Positions 23,347 through 35,556 of a stretch of DNA of 64,000 nt are shown here, one piece after another. Below the pieces are notes generated by a model. It was not told where the DNA came from. It ran no database searches and saw only the letters and a list, made by a program, of their open reading frames with translations. The stretch covers positions 134,018,951-134,082,950 of the forward strand of contig NC_037669.1 of assembly GCF_003255815.1 (NCBI RefSeq), given 5' to 3'. The number at the start of each line of letters is the position of its first letter. Within the stretch, counting starts at the first letter, position 1. The stretch is from Theropithecus gelada (lineage: Eukaryota; Chordata; Mammalia; Primates; Cercopithecidae). A program made the translations under genes and the position numbers.

Positions 23347-23975
23347 AGGTACTCTTAAGTTAGTCTGGAAATGGATAAAGTATTTCCTCTCAGGACTTTT
23401 GCAAACAAGCACTGATTTTTACATAGTCTAGTTTAGAAATATGTATTTTCTTTAGTTTGTTTTTCTGGAAGAAAAACAGATTTCACAGAAATGCTACATT
23501 TCTTATTTTTTTAGATTCCTTGAGAGTAAGGGAAAAGAGCAGATCATATTCCTATGTGGTCTGGAAAGAATTTGATTTTCCAGAATTTTAAACAATTCTG
23601 CCTGATGAGGGCTTCGGGAGTATAATGATCCCCCTTGTAGCAATTTTAGGCATACATCTATTACTCTTAAGTGATAACTGGTAACTCTTAAAATCAGCTT
23701 ACCTAGAGGATAACTGATACTGATTGATGGACTGTGGGGGCAACCAAGTTTCACTTAGGAGAAGAATGGATATCATTATGTCATTCCATTATGATTACCC
23801 TCCCCCATTTTAAAATGAAATATCCAGAGGAAAAGAGACAAGGATTATAAATAATTATGGTAGAAGGAGCCATCCATTACTTTCAGAAGTTCCTGGTCTG
23901 GATGGGTTAACAGACTAGACAAAAATAAATGACTCTATGTATTGAATAACACAATTGTTGTACCAGTTTTATGTT
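23347..23975. other. unique sequence, no gene seen
   Basis: No gene or confident repeat. The 83-codon minus-strand open frame at 23503-23754 has no recognisable features. Confidence 0.45.
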
Positions 23976-24215
23976 ATAGTGGTTAAAGTACAAGTGATGA
24001 ACTCAGACAGTCCAGGTTCAAAATCTTGTTCTGCCACGCTTTAACTATGTGGTTCTGGACAAGTGTTTAAGCTCTTTAAGCATCAATTTTCTCGTCTGTT
24101 TAATGGGGATAAGAGTACACATGCTAATTTTTTTTTTTTTTGGTGAGGATTAAATGAGCTAATACTCATGCAAAGTGCTTAGTACACAGTAAGTACTCAA
24201 CTAATGTAAGTTATT
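23976..24215 (+). mobile_element. MIR, nearly full length
   Basis: ATAGTGGTTAAAGTACAAGT, CCAGGTTCAAAATCTTGTTC, GTTTAATGGGGATAAGAGTA, GAGGATTAAATGAGCTAATA and GTAAGTACTCAACTAATG follow the MIR consensus from start to end. A poly-T interruption lies at 24129. Confidence 0.92.
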
Positions 24216-25998
24216 TTGGCTAGATGTATGCTCGTGGATGACAGAGTCCTTAACTGATAAAGGGGCTGAGGGTAGAGCAGTGATCTCAGTCAGGTGGCAT
24301 AGGTGAAGGAGCACATCCTGTAGAAGAGAAGAGAAAATTTGACCTTGTTTTTGAAGTGCCAGTGAATATTCATTGGTGAAGAAAAGAGAAGGAGTATCTC
24401 AGGCACTGTAGTTGGCATGCAACTAAAAACAGACATGCTTGTGAGACTAAATAAATCATGCTGATTATAGTTTGGAAATAGATTTACTTGGCCAGAGGTA
24501 GATTTGTACAGGAAAGCAAGAAAGGATGGAGTTGATTACATAAATGGCCAGATGTATGTTAGCTTACATTTAAAAAATCTATTTGACAATAGGGAGATTG
24601 TGTATCTTTAAACTAAAGAATGAGATCATAAAACAGATATTTGTCAAAGTGATTTCAGCAGCAGTTTCTGGGTTGGGTAGGGAGACAATGGTATCTATGG
24701 AGGGTGTTGATAATCCAGGTACTGCTGATACAGGTCCAGGAATTGGAAAGCAAGAGTGTAATTCCGAGAGGTAGTTTATATGCAGGGATGATAGTTTGGT
24801 AATAGACTCAAGGTGGGAACTCAAATAGAGTAGTTAATAATAATACCTTAAGTTATTACCTTATCTACTTACCTGCTATATAAATAGAACCTCCCATTTC
24901 ACCACACAACATTTATGCTGGAAATGGAGAAAGAGACATACTTTGTGTAACAACATCAGGGATTCTACAATGATGATATCAAAGTTCCAGATTTTGGTTG
25001 CTCCAAAGGAATCTTATTATTGAGGGACTGGAGGGAGATGAATTACTCTGCATGAGAAAATTACATATATGTGCATATATTTATTAAAATATATATTTTG
25101 CTCCTGATTAAGTTGTTTTAGGAGGGGGATGTGAGAAGGCAGAGGAGACAGAGAATAGCCAAAAACTTTAATGAATGGAGATGTCATATATTACATGTGA
25201 GTTTTTGTGTAATGCTGGTGTGTGTATATATATATAGTCTGTCTCAATTTACAATATATACATATTCAGTATTCCCAGGCACTCAGACACCAATGTCACG
25301 CCACAAGGGGTGAGTGTTTTAATTTTTGTGTTTGTAAATTATGGAGGTCGATGTAGTGTGGAGGATAACTTAGGCTTAGGAAGGAAAGACGATCCTTAGA
25401 CTGAACTAACTGAGCAGAGATGTGAGCTGTCCCATCTCTAGGAGAGGTGTTCATGATAATATAATTCTGGGAATCTGCAGAAATCCCTGGGATGACATGG
25501 ACTTCCTCCAAGTCACTGGACGTGGTCTTCAGCTTCTTACTGTGATTTTCAGGGATGAACCAACAGGCTGAATTTTTATAGGGATAAAGTTGTCTTTACA
25601 TTCTTACTTTTGTAGGGATAAGAGGTGCCTAAATATGTCTGCTGCTTTTAGTATTATGTGCCCAAAGAGCCCCTTCCCATCTCCTCTACGGCTAAGCTGC
25701 TCTCAACGGCTTCCTGATGCTGCTGCCCAGAAAGGAGCCTCAGAGGAGTTAATTTGCCAGCCAGGCTGGTTTGGCTTCTCTTAGCCTTTTCACAAACACT
25801 AAAACATCACACTGTGCGTGCCTGTGTCCTTCTGCCTTATTCTCAGGACGGAAAGTCCCCCTCTCCCACTCATTCGTCAATAATGATGGTAGTTAGAGAT
25901 GATCTTTTTACGGCAGAGTAACATTTAGAAATTTTACATACTTAATGTCTGCACCCAGAATTGCTGGGAAGAAAATCTGAGGCACTAGATATTTTCTG
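24216..25998. other. mostly unique sequence, no gene seen
   Basis: Apart from the duplicated block at 24519-24652, no recognisable element. It is AT-rich, with a (TA)n patch at about 25221-25236. No open frame shows a domain or family signature. Confidence 0.45.
24519..24652 (+). repeat. copy A of an unassigned dispersed repeat
   Basis: AGAAAGGATGGAGTTGATTA, CCAGATGTATGTTAGCTTAC and CTTTAAACTAAAGAATGAGA recur in the same order and orientation at 26990-27122. Similarity is high (roughly four bases in five by eye). I do not recognise the family. Confidence 0.8.
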
Positions 25999-26088
25999 CA
26001 GATGCTCCTTTACTTATGATGGGGTCACTTTCTGATAAACCCATCCTAAGTGGACAATACTGAAAATTGAGACACACTAGACAAGGCT
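25999..26088 (+). mobile_element. left end of a Tc1/mariner-type (Tigger-like) DNA transposon relic
   Basis: CAGATGCTCCTTTACTTATG then ATAAACCCATCCTAAGTGGA resembles the terminal repeat of a mammalian mariner-class element. Its inverted counterpart lies at 26625-26745. The family name is uncertain. Confidence 0.6.
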
Positions 26089-26094
26089 ATAGTT

Positions 26095-26250
26095 CTGGTT
26101 GGCAAACTTGGGCAAGTTATTTCACCTCTCAAAGCTTCTAACATTCAGCTGAAAGACATGGATAACCAAGCCCACTTCATAAGGTCATTATAAGTTTTAA
26201 AAGGGAGAACGAAGGCAAAGCCCTCATCATACAGGGCTTGATGCTCAGCA
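26095..26250 (+). mobile_element. MIR fragment
   Basis: ACTTGGGCAAGTTATTTCAC, then TTCATAAGGTCATTATAAGT and a final CAGGGCTTGATGCTCAGCA follow MIR sense order. Confidence 0.65.
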
Positions 26251-26341
26251 ATAGGGGAAGGATGTGGGCCCTGACTCTGAGACAGTGGTGGCAGCTTCCA
26301 GATTCACCTGGGTGGTGCACTGGTTCAGGAAGAGCAACAGA

Positions 26342-26612
26342 CTGTTATGGACTGAATTGTATCTTCCAAAATTCATACATTTAATCTCTAATCCAATGTG
26401 ACAGGTGTCCTCATAAGAAAAGGAAATATGGGCAGACAGAAAGACACCAGAGACTTCCACACACACACAAAAAGAGGACGTGAAGACACAAGGAGAAGGC
26501 GGCCATCTGCAAGTGAAGGAGAGAAGTCTCAGGAGAAACCAAAGGTACCAACACTCTAATCTTAGAATTCCAGCCTCCAGAATAGTGAGAAAATAAATTT
26601 CTGTTGTTTTTT
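26342..26612 (+). mobile_element. MLT1-type MaLR LTR
   Basis: TGTTATGGACTGAATTGTAT, GTGTCCTCATAAGAAAAGGA, GAGAAGGCGGCCATCTGCAA, CCAGCCTCCAGAATAGTGAG and AATAAATTTCTGTTG are in MLT1 order. The central part is deleted relative to a full LTR. It lies between the two ends of the DNA-transposon relic. Confidence 0.85.
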
Positions 26613-26624
26613 TTAAAAAGAGAA

Positions 26625-26745
26625 ACTATTGTAAGTTGAATATGTGTTTTTGACTTACAGTATTTTCAACTTATGATGGGTTTATTTGGATACAGCCCCA
26701 TTGTATGACATAGCTCCATATATCTGTACACTGAGGAGCATACTG
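26625..26745 (+). mobile_element. right end of the Tigger-like DNA transposon relic
   Basis: TGACTTACAGTATTTTCAAC, TTATGATGGGTTTATTTGGA and CTGAGGAGCATACTG mirror the left end at 25999. About 30 bp appear inserted before the terminal CTGAGGAGCAT. Confidence 0.55.
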
Positions 26746-26989
26746 AAAGTGTACCTGTTTCACACCATGATAAAGTTGAAAAATTGCTATCCACTTGGAG
26801 TCATCTTTTGGTCTTTATCTCATGTTTGTTTTTTTTTTTTTTTTTTTTTGGTTATAATGCAATTCTTAACTTAAATGCCACAAGGCACAAGCCCAAATAA
26901 ATATGCCACCTACTTTTTTTGCTGTTATTATTATACTTAAATATTTTTTCCTGCTTTATAGCAGAATATTTTGCTGTTGAAATGAAATG

Positions 26990-27122
26990 AGAAAGGATGG
27001 AATTGATTAGATAAACGACCAGATGTATGTTAGCTTACATTAAAAAGAAATATATATTTGGCAACAGGGAGCTTTTGTGCCTTTAAACTAAGGAATGAAA
27101 TTATAGAACAAATATTTGCGAA
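26990..27122 (+). repeat. copy B of an unassigned dispersed repeat
   Basis: Same block as 24519-24652 (AGAAAGGATGGAATTGATTA ... CTTTAAACTAAGGAATGAAA), same strand, about 2.5 kb away. The sequences flanking the two copies are not obviously related. Confidence 0.8.
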
Positions 27123-27184
27123 AGCAAAATGAGGGTTGTGGGTGGGAAGTTAGGTGAAAAGAAAATAGGGAGAACTGTGTAGGA

Positions 27185-27395
27185 TTAGAAGCAGACCCCT
27201 TGGGCTGGAATCGCTGCTCCTCCACTTTCTAACCGGTAACCTTAAATAAGTTAAACTCCCCACTTTTTAAACTCATGTAAAATGGAGTTCATAATAGTTC
27301 CTACCTCACAGGTATAAGATAATTCATGTAAAACTCCTAGAATGGTCCTGGTTACCTAAGGAGTGCTCATTAGCTATTTATTACGATGATTGTTA
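27185..27395 (+). mobile_element. MIR
   Basis: GCTGCTCCTCCACTTTCTAA, ACTCATGTAAAATGGAGTTC, CTACCTCACAGGTATAAGAT and AAGGAGTGCTCATTAGCT match the MIR sense strand in order. Confidence 0.75.
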
Positions 27396-27788
27396 TAACA
27401 TTATTATTTACAAGAAAAGTCAGTCTACTGAAAAAAGTCAATCTCATTATTTCATTGGTTTCATCTTGTTTTTGACTCAAAGTGACACTTTTTTATTTGA
27501 TTATTTATGATAGTCAATACATTTGTTTTCATATGACTTCTGGCTCTGTTCAAATGCAAATTCATGTTTAAAAGCATAAACGTTTGATACAAGTATAGAT
27601 ATTCCAAGAATGCGCCATTGAACTTGCAGACAGCACCAAAAAATAGAACCTCTAATTTCAGCATGATTGGAAAGAATGTAGTGTCCCCAGGTGGGACTAC
27701 TGTGAAGGAGATAACATTCATTTGAAAATGTAGGTTCTGTTTGTTTGTTTGTTTGTTAATAACAAATTCATTCATAATACTGTAATAG
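27396..27788. other. unique sequence, no gene seen
   Basis: No recognisable feature except a short (GTTT)n at about 27741-27756. The 117-codon minus-strand open frame at 27461-27814 crosses into the MLT1 LTR and shows no domain. Confidence 0.45.
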
Positions 27789-28265
27789 AAAAATGGTTCC
27801 CCAAAGATGTTCACATCTTAATTCCCAGAACCTGTGAACTGTTAAATTACATGGCAAGGAGGAATTAAAGTTGCTAATCAGCTGATTTTGAGATGGGTAG
27901 ATTATCCTGGATTATCTAGGTGGGCTTAATGTAATCGTAGGGTCCTTATAGGTTAAAGAAGGAAGGAGAGTCAGCGTCAAAGTGGTGCAGTGTGTGAAGT
28001 TTATCCACCCATTTCTGGCTTTAAAGATGAGAGGGGGCCAGGAGCTAAATTTGTGGGCAGCCTCCAGAAGCTAGAATGGTAAGGAAACAGATTTTCCTCT
28101 GTCTAGAGCCTCCAGAAAGAACACAGCCCTGCTGCCACCTTGACTTTAGCTCAATGAGATCCATTTCAGACTTCTGACTTCTAGACTGTCAAATAATGAA
28201 TCTGTGTTGTTTTAAGCCACCATGTTTTTTGATAATTTGTTATAGCAGCAATAGGAAACTAATAC
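27789..28265 (+). mobile_element. MLT1-type MaLR solo LTR
   Basis: TGGTTCCCCAAAGATGTTCA, GAGATGGGTAGATTATCCTG, AATGTAATCGTAGGGTCCTT, AGCCTCCAGAAAGAACACAG and TGTGTTGTTTTAAGCCACCA, ending GGAAACTAATACA, run in LTR order on the plus strand. Confidence 0.88.
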
Positions 28266-29916
28266 AATGTCTGTCTTTGTCATGTTTCATGCCATGGGTT
28301 AAGTTTAAAATTATAGTTTTTTTGTTTGTGTTTTTGTTATTTTAGGATACTTGGAAGTAGGATAAAGATCACTTTCAGAAAGGAGTACACCGAAAAAATT
28401 ACTACCCAAGATATCAATGTCACTAAAGGAATATTCTCTGCTATTTAAGTGGAAAAGTGATTTCCCTTTCCATTTCATCAGGCAGAGATTATTATACATT
28501 TTGAAGCACATTTTGGAGCTTGGAAGAAGAATGAAGGATAAATAAGGGTCTTGTTCTGTGGACAAAGCAAATCATGGAACAGAACCTTACCTTGGGCAGA
28601 ATGGCTGTGTTTGTGGAAAGTTTGAAGAGATTAAACTGATGAAACTTCTATTTATAGAACTATTCTGATTGTTTCTGTTTTCCCCAGGCTACTGGAGGTA
28701 AATACATATGCTCTTCATTGCCGAATATGTTTTATTTTTTCCGTCAAAATGTATGTGATAGAGTATCTGCAACTTTTGCATATATTAAAACTACAAAGAG
28801 AACAAAGGGACAACTTAAAAAGATGATAGTGTGTAAGTTGGCATGAGCTGAGGAAGTTTATGTGCTAAAATGATTACATGGGAGCATAATTTTGTGGAAG
28901 GGGGCAAGAAATATATAGGACATGCAAGAGTGAAGCTCAAAACTGAAAGGAGCATATTCTCGAAATGGATCACAGGGAAGGATTCAAACAAGAGAATCTC
29001 AGTAGAACTGTTACAGCCAAAAGAGGCAAAGAAAATGAAGAGGCTAACTGAGCTAATGCTAACTGAAGGAATTAAAAGGAATAAGCATGCTCATTTATAA
29101 TTTTATCATGGAAAAAGAAATACAAGTGGGAGAATGGTCCATCAATAAATGAGGGAGGAGAAATCAATGTTAGTTGTAAAATGTCTGGCTATTGAACTGC
29201 TGTTTTCAAGTCAGCCTTTATAAAGAAATAGGGGTCTGGATAATTAGGAAGTAATTAAGGACCAACTGACTTTCAGGCACTATTGATGATAAATAAGTAA
29301 ATAATTACTACTTGCATTAACAAAATATGTGTGTATGTAGAAGAAATGCATTCTATATAAATTTCCACATTTTCATGGTAATTATTGTACCACTTGTTTA
29401 ACTAGCCAATGGGTGGGGGAAAAAATAACCCACCTCCAAACATGCACAATTAAATAGATGCAATGATTAGGCCAGAGGAAAAAGACCAAGGAATAAACTT
29501 TTCAGGCTGAAATAAAAATAATCTGCTATCAGCTTATGTAAACAAATTAAATAACAAAACACACACAGCAAACAATACTATAGTAAAATAATTTGGTCTG
29601 CAGTTGCCAGGTGTGAGATTAGGAACTGTACGATGCAAAGTATCTTTCTTAGTTGTCCAGTGAGCCTGGACCACCCAAAAGACTAATTTAACAATTTTTA
29701 CAAGTGCTACGTAACTGGGAGATTTACATCTCTCAGAACTAAAATTTTATGGAAAATTGTAAACTTTCCAGTTTGTGCTACATAATGTGGACTGAGGTAT
29801 GAGCTGGGTATACAGTCTGAATTGGATAAACATGTCTCCTACACTTTTGAAACATGAAGGAATTGATGTAAGAATGGAGGGTTTTTTTTGTTTTTTTTTT
29901 TGTTTTTTTGGTAATT
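28266..29916. other. unique sequence, no gene seen
   Basis: AT-rich, with T-tracts at 29881-29909. The open frames at 28311-28565 (minus) and 28870-29100 (plus) have no recognisable motif. Confidence 0.45.
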
Positions 29917-30125
29917 CAGAGGTAGTACAGAATGGTAAAGAACAAAAGAGTTTCAGTCAGACAGACCTAGTTTAGAATCTTGCCTCAACCTCATGCAATA
30001 AGCACATGGGCAAATGCTTTAACCTTTTTGAGGGATGGTAATTATATTTACTACATATGGTTGTATGAAGATAAAGTGAAATCATAGATATACAGTTCTT
30101 GGCACAAAGTAGATAATAAATACAA
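29917..30125 (+). mobile_element. MIR
   Basis: AGTTTCAGTCAGACAGACCT, GGGCAAATGCTTTAACCTTT and TTGGCACAAAGTAGATAATA follow the MIR sense order. Confidence 0.75.
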
Positions 30126-31144
30126 TTTATTATCATAATAATATGGTAAACTTAAGTATAACATGTGATATAAACACTTGCTCAAAAGCTAGAGAATCCA
30201 GAATCTATTTTTGTTTTAGTTTTGAATGACATAGAACTTGTGAGACTGGTACTTGATAAATGGTATCTATTAATGGTATTTATTATTTAGCCCTGTTACC
30301 TTAGAAAAATTATAGTCTTATTTGCCACCGAAATGAGGATTAACCTATTTTTTTTGGTCAGCATTTTTGTATTCTGAGCATTATTGGAGCACATGGTTCC
30401 TGAAGGAATTTGAGTTTACGTGGAGAGGTAAAACTAATATACAGGAAACAACTGGAGGTAAAAGTGGGTCTAATTTACTACAAGTACTACAGGAGTTCAG
30501 AGAGCAGAGAGGGTAGGGCATTGTAGTAACAGAAGGTATGGCAAGGACAAAGTGGTGCTTACTCTGGGCCTTGAGTATTATTTAAGATTTGTATGGATGA
30601 GGAGATGATGATGAAGAGGCTGGAATGCTTTTTGGGTGGGAAAGCAGCCTAAGCTGGTGTGAAAGTAGAAATGAATGCATCTAGTGATTGCATCTCTGAA
30701 ACATGTGGCATGTGACCTGATATAAGATATGACGATTGCATCAGAATATTTGAAATTGGGCCATTGGTCTACATATGAGGAAAGGTTAATAGATGTTGAC
30801 TAGAAGGGAGTGTTAAAGTTGGATAAATAACTGGAGGACAAAGCAGAAAGCTGCTGTCACTCGCAATAACTGCCTTTCTAAGGGTGTTGTGGTTTTAGAT
30901 GAAATGAGATATTTGAATCCCTAAAGCAGTTTTCTTTTTGTGGGAGCTCTACAACTGTCCATAGAAATTTCACTTTTCTTGTCGGAGTCCTCCACTAGTC
31001 TATGAGTCTCTTAAGGTAGGAACCAAGCTTTGTTTATTTCCATACATGAGCACTTAACACAGTACCTGTCACGTAATAACAAATGTGAAATATTTGTGGC
31101 ATGAATGAAAGTTTCTGTGTAGTTATAAACATGAAATAACATTT
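30126..31144. other. unique sequence, no gene seen
   Basis: No gene or confident repeat recognised. Confidence 0.45.
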
Positions 31145-31145
31145 T

Positions 31146-31436
31146 ATTTTTCTTGAGATGGAGTTGTGCTCTGTCGCAGAGGCTGGAGTGCAATGGCACA
31201 ATGTTGGCTCACTGCAACCTCTGCCTCTGAGGTTCAAGTGATTCTCCTGCCTCAGCCTGCCGAGCAGCTGGGACTACAGGTGCGTGTCACCATGCCTAGC
31301 TAATTTTTTGTGTTTTTAGTAGAGATGAGATTTCACTGTGTTGGCCAGGTTGGTCTCGAACTCCTGACCTCAAACGATCTGCCTGCCTCGGCCTCCCAAA
31401 GTGCTGGGATTACAGGCATGAGCCACTGCGCCTGGC
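31146..31436 (-). mobile_element. AluS-like SINE
   Basis: Antisense Alu from CTTGAGATGGAGTTGTGCTC to CACTGCGCCTGGCC. The flanks AAATAACATT and AAATAGCATT suggest a TSD with one change. Confidence 0.92.
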
Positions 31437-31559
31437 CAAAATAGCATTCACTATTTGTGTTTTATTACATTTACTTTAGTTTTACATTTTATCTACTTCT
31501 AAAAGGTTTTACAGTGGCTTGCACATTGAAATAGAATACCTGCTAAGAAACAGGTCATA

Positions 31560-32120
31560 GTAATGGGATGGCTGGGCCATTACTGGGGATATACCCAAAG
31601 GATTATAAATTATGCTGCTATAAAGACACATGCACACGTATGTTTATTGCAGCACTATTCACAATAGCAAAGACTTGGAATCAACCCAAATGTCCATCAG
31701 TGACAGATTGGATTAAGAAAATGTGGCATATATACACCATGGAATACTATGCAGCCATAAAAAAGGATGAGTTTGTGTCCTTTGTAGGGACATGGATGCA
31801 GCTGGAATCCATCATTCTTAGCAAACTATCACAAGAACAGAAAACCAAACACCGCATGTTCTCACTCATAGGTGGGAACTGAACAATGAGATCACTTGGA
31901 CTCGGGAAGGGGAACATCACACACCGGGGCCTATCATGGGGAGGGGGGCGGGGGGAGGGATTGCATTGGGAGTTATACCTGATGTAAATGACGAGTTGAT
32001 GGGTGCAGCACACCAACAAGGCACAAGTATACATATGTAACAAACCTGCACGTTATGCACATGTACCCTACAACTTACAGTATAATAATAATAAATAAAT
32101 TTAAAAAAAAAAAAAAAAAA
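31560..32120 (+). mobile_element. very young 5'-truncated L1 with 15-bp TSD
   Basis: Carries the last part of ORF2 (open to its stop at 31880, ending SLIGGN), a complete 3' UTR and a 20-nt A-tail. The TSD AAGAAACAGGTCATA lies at 31545-31559 and 32121-32135, exact. The ORF2 end and 3' UTR differ only slightly from the full-length L1 at 36612-42662, so both belong to one recent subfamily. Its first 17 nt are inverted (see findings). Confidence 0.96.
31938..31959 (+). other. G-run tract in the L1 3' UTR, possible G-quadruplex
   Basis: Four runs of three to six Gs separated by single A or C bases. The equivalent C-run tract on the plus strand lies at 36777-36798 in the full-length L1. Such a tract is a known feature of primate L1 3' UTRs. 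Confidence 0.8.
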
Positions 32121-32135
32121 AAGAAACAGGTCATA

Positions 32136-33592
32136 TTTCAGAAAGAGAAAATTCCCCTCCTTTTAGGCACCAAGGCCAAACAGATTATGATATTCAGGGA
32201 AGACAGTTTGGATTTGGTTTCTGGCAGCTGTAACATAAAGAGAATCATACGTACTTTCCTTTTCTGATATGCAGTCTACAACATTTAAGTACAGAGAAAG
32301 AGTTTTCCCTGGAAACAAACTGGAGGAGGAAGTGATCACATGGGACCTTGTAATATTTCAGTTAAACATTCCTATATAGGGAAGGAAGTTCAATTGGATT
32401 TGAGTGAGCATAAAATAGGCTCTAGAGAGAATTTGGCACTGAGACCAACCCCATTTCTTCTGGCTTTCCAGATGGTTCAGGGATGAAATTTACCCCATTG
32501 TTGTTGTTGTTGTTCTTAAATTTTGGAAGTGCTGTGCATCTGGAAAAAATAACCAGGAATTCAATTGTTTAAGAAGTAAAGATATTTAGGTACAAATAAA
32601 GAATGGGGCTCACTTAAATGATTTTGCTTTGAAACATGGTAACATGGTAAATAACCTAGAGAATAGCATTAAACACTTTGCAGAACCATGGGTCATAAAT
32701 CTGTAACAACACTTTGATTAATTTGGAATCTTCATGAGCAGAGATGAAGAAAATAGTCCTTGAATTGATTTCCACATTATGCTGATTTTGTGATCATCTG
32801 TGTACCAAGAGACCACCCAATTTATCTCTGTTGTAACTAACACCAGATTTTGTCTTGGGTTTGAAATCTTTGGCTATGACATGCAACATATTTTAAAAAT
32901 CTGTTTGATTGATAGTTTAATCGTTGTTCCCCATTACATCAGCAGCCAGGCCTAGTATTCCAAGTTTGAAGGATTGTTGTGCCTCTGTCCCTGTGTCACA
33001 TAAAGTACTTGTGGCTTGCCAATGGTAGATCTGATTGCAGCTTTATAGAATTCAGACATAGTTGAAAGTTTAAATGTTACATTTATTTTTTAGATAGCAC
33101 ATGATTTCTATTCCTCCTGTTATAAAATAAAATCAGCTTTCCAGTTGTTTTCATCATGTGCTCTTGTGTCTTCTGTCTTCCATATTTATATGTGTATAAA
33201 AATTTTATACTTTTGAAAAACTATTGGGAAAAGCCAGTTGCCACTTGCTGTTTTTGACCTAAGTAGGCAAACATATAACCAAGTTTTCATATGGTGTAGT
33301 TTTAAGTTCTTCCTGTTGGTCAGTGCCATTATTCTAGGGTTTCCATGTGATTTAACAATCAGGTAAGTCAGCATGGCTTTAGAGGCTGAAAGAAATTCAA
33401 CCAGGCCTAAAATTGCCTATATCAAAGTATAACATTTAATTGAACTTGGCATTGGCATTCCTCTGCTGATGGTATACTCTGTTGCCCAGACAAAATTAAG
33501 TAGGTAAAATTTGTCTGCAGGGATTCTGCTTCATAGGCTTTCTCTATGATTTCTCTACTTGTTTAATGACATTTTTAGGTTTTCATATGGTT
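32136..33592. other. unique sequence, no gene seen
   Basis: Mostly unique, with a (TTG)n patch at about 32500-32514. No gene signature. Confidence 0.45.
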
Positions 33593-33960
33593 AGCTTTGT
33601 GTCCCCACCCAAATCTCATCTTGAATTGTAATCCGCAGAATTCCCATGTGTCAAGGGAGAGACCAGGTGGATGTAACTGAATCATGTCGACAGTTTCCCC
33701 CATGCTGTTCTCGTGATAGTGAGTGAGTTCTCACGAGATCTGATAGTTTTATAAGGGGCTCTTCCCCACTTTGCTTAGCACTTCTCCTTCTTCCTGCCTT
33801 GTCAAGAAGGTACCTTGCATCCTCTTTGTCTTCTGCCATGATTGTCAGTTTCCTGAGGCCTCCCCAGCAATGCTGAACTGTGAGTCAATTAAAGCTCTTT
33901 CCTTTATAAATCACCTAGTTTCAGGCAGTTCTTTATGGCAGCATATAAAAGACTAATATA
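33593..33960 (+). mobile_element. THE1 5' LTR (MaLR)
   Basis: TCATATGGTTAGCTTTGTGT, CACCCAAATCTCATCTTGAA, TTCTCGTGATAGTGAGTGAG, AATTAAAGCTCTTTCC and AAAGACTAATATA match the THE1 LTR from start to end. It is directly followed by THE1 internal sequence. A matching LTR lies at 35557. Confidence 0.92.
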
Positions 33961-35556
33961 GTAAGTTGGTACCACAGAGAGTGGGGTGCTGCTATAAAGA
34001 TACCTGAAAATGTGGAAGTGACTGTGGAACTGGGTAACAGGCAAAGGTTGGAACAGTTTTGAGGGGTCAGAATAAAACAGGAAGATTTGGGAAAGTTTAG
34101 AGCATCCTAGAGACTTGTTGAATGGTTTTGACCAAAATGATGATAGTGATATGGACAATGAAATCCAGGCTGAGGTGGTCTTGGATGGAGATGAGGAACT
34201 TGTTGGGAACTGGAGCAAAGGTGACTCTTGCTATGCTTTAACAAAGAGACTTGTGGCATTTTGCCCCTTCCCTAGAGATCTGTGAAACTTTGAACTTGAG
34301 AGAGATGACTTAGGGTATCTGGTGGAAAAAATTTCTAAGCAGCAAAGTGTTCAAGAAGTAACTTGGGTGCTCTTAAAAGCATTCAGTTTTATGTATTCAT
34401 AAACAGATGATTTGGTGTTGGAACTTGTGTTTACAAGGGAAGCAGAGCAGAAAAATTTAGAATATTTGCAGCCTGACAATGTGACAGAAAAGAAAAACCA
34501 ATTTTCTGAGAAATTCAAGCCTACTGCAGAAATTTGCATAAGTAACAAGAAGCCAAATGTTTATCACCAAGACAATGAGGAAAATGTCTTCAGGGCATGT
34601 CAGAGGTCTTCACAGCAGTCCCTCTCAGAGACCTAGGAGAAGGCTGGGCCCAGAGCCCCACTGCTCCATTCAAGAGCAGCCTCAGGACTTGGTGCCATGC
34701 ATCCTAGCCATTCCAAAAATGGGCCATGGCACAGCTAGGTCCATTGCTTCAGAGGGTGCAAACCCCAAGCCTTGGCAGCTTACACGTGGTGTTGGGCTTG
34801 TGGGGTACACAGATATCAACAATAGAGGTTTGGGAACCCCTGTCTAGATTTCAGAGGATATATAGAAATGCCTGGATGTCCATGCAGAAGTTTGCTGCAG
34901 TGGTGGAGCCCTAATGGAGAACCTCTGCTAGAGCAGTGTAGAAGGGAAATGTGGGGTGGGAGCCCCCACACAGAGTCCCCGTTGGGACACTGCCTAGTGG
35001 AGCTGTGAGAAGAGGACCACCATCTCCAGATCCCAGAATGGTACATCCACCAACAGCTTGCGCTGTGCACCTAGAAAAGCCACAGACACTCAAATCCAGC
35101 TCGTGAAAGCAGCCAGGAGGAGGGCTGTACCCTGCAAAGCCACAGGGGTGGAGCTGCCCAAGGCCATGGGAACCCGCCTTTTGCATCAGTGTAATCTGGA
35201 AGTGAGACATGGACTCAAAGGAGATCATTTTGGAGCTTTAAGATTCGACTGCCTGGCTGGATTTCAGACTTGCATGGGGCCTGTAGACCATTTGTTTTGG
35301 CCAATATCTTCCATTTGTAATGGGTGTATTTACACAATACCTGTGCCCCTATTGTATCTCAGAAGTAACTAACTTGCTTTTGATTTTTAGGCTCATAGGT
35401 GGAAGAGACTTGCCTTGTCTCAGATGAGACTTTGGATTTGGACTTTTCATTAATGCTGGAATGAATTTGAATTAAGACTTTGGGGGACTGTTGGGAAGGC
35501 ATGATTTGTTTTGGAATGGGAAAGGGACATGAGATTTGGGAGGGGCCAGGGCAGAA
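33961..35556 (+). mobile_element. THE1 internal region (MaLR, non-coding remnant)
   Basis: About 1.6 kb between two THE1 LTRs, beginning GTAAGTTGGTACCACAGAGA and GTGGGGTGCTGCTATAAAG, as in THE1 internal sequence. Open frames of 60-105 codons occur on both strands, but none is long enough to be a functional retroviral gene. MaLR elements lack envelope and are extinct. Confidence 0.85.

Noticed and set aside
34351..35372. Cluster of 60-105-codon frames on both strands
   Set aside because: Lies wholly within the THE1 internal region. None is long enough or conserved enough to call a gene.
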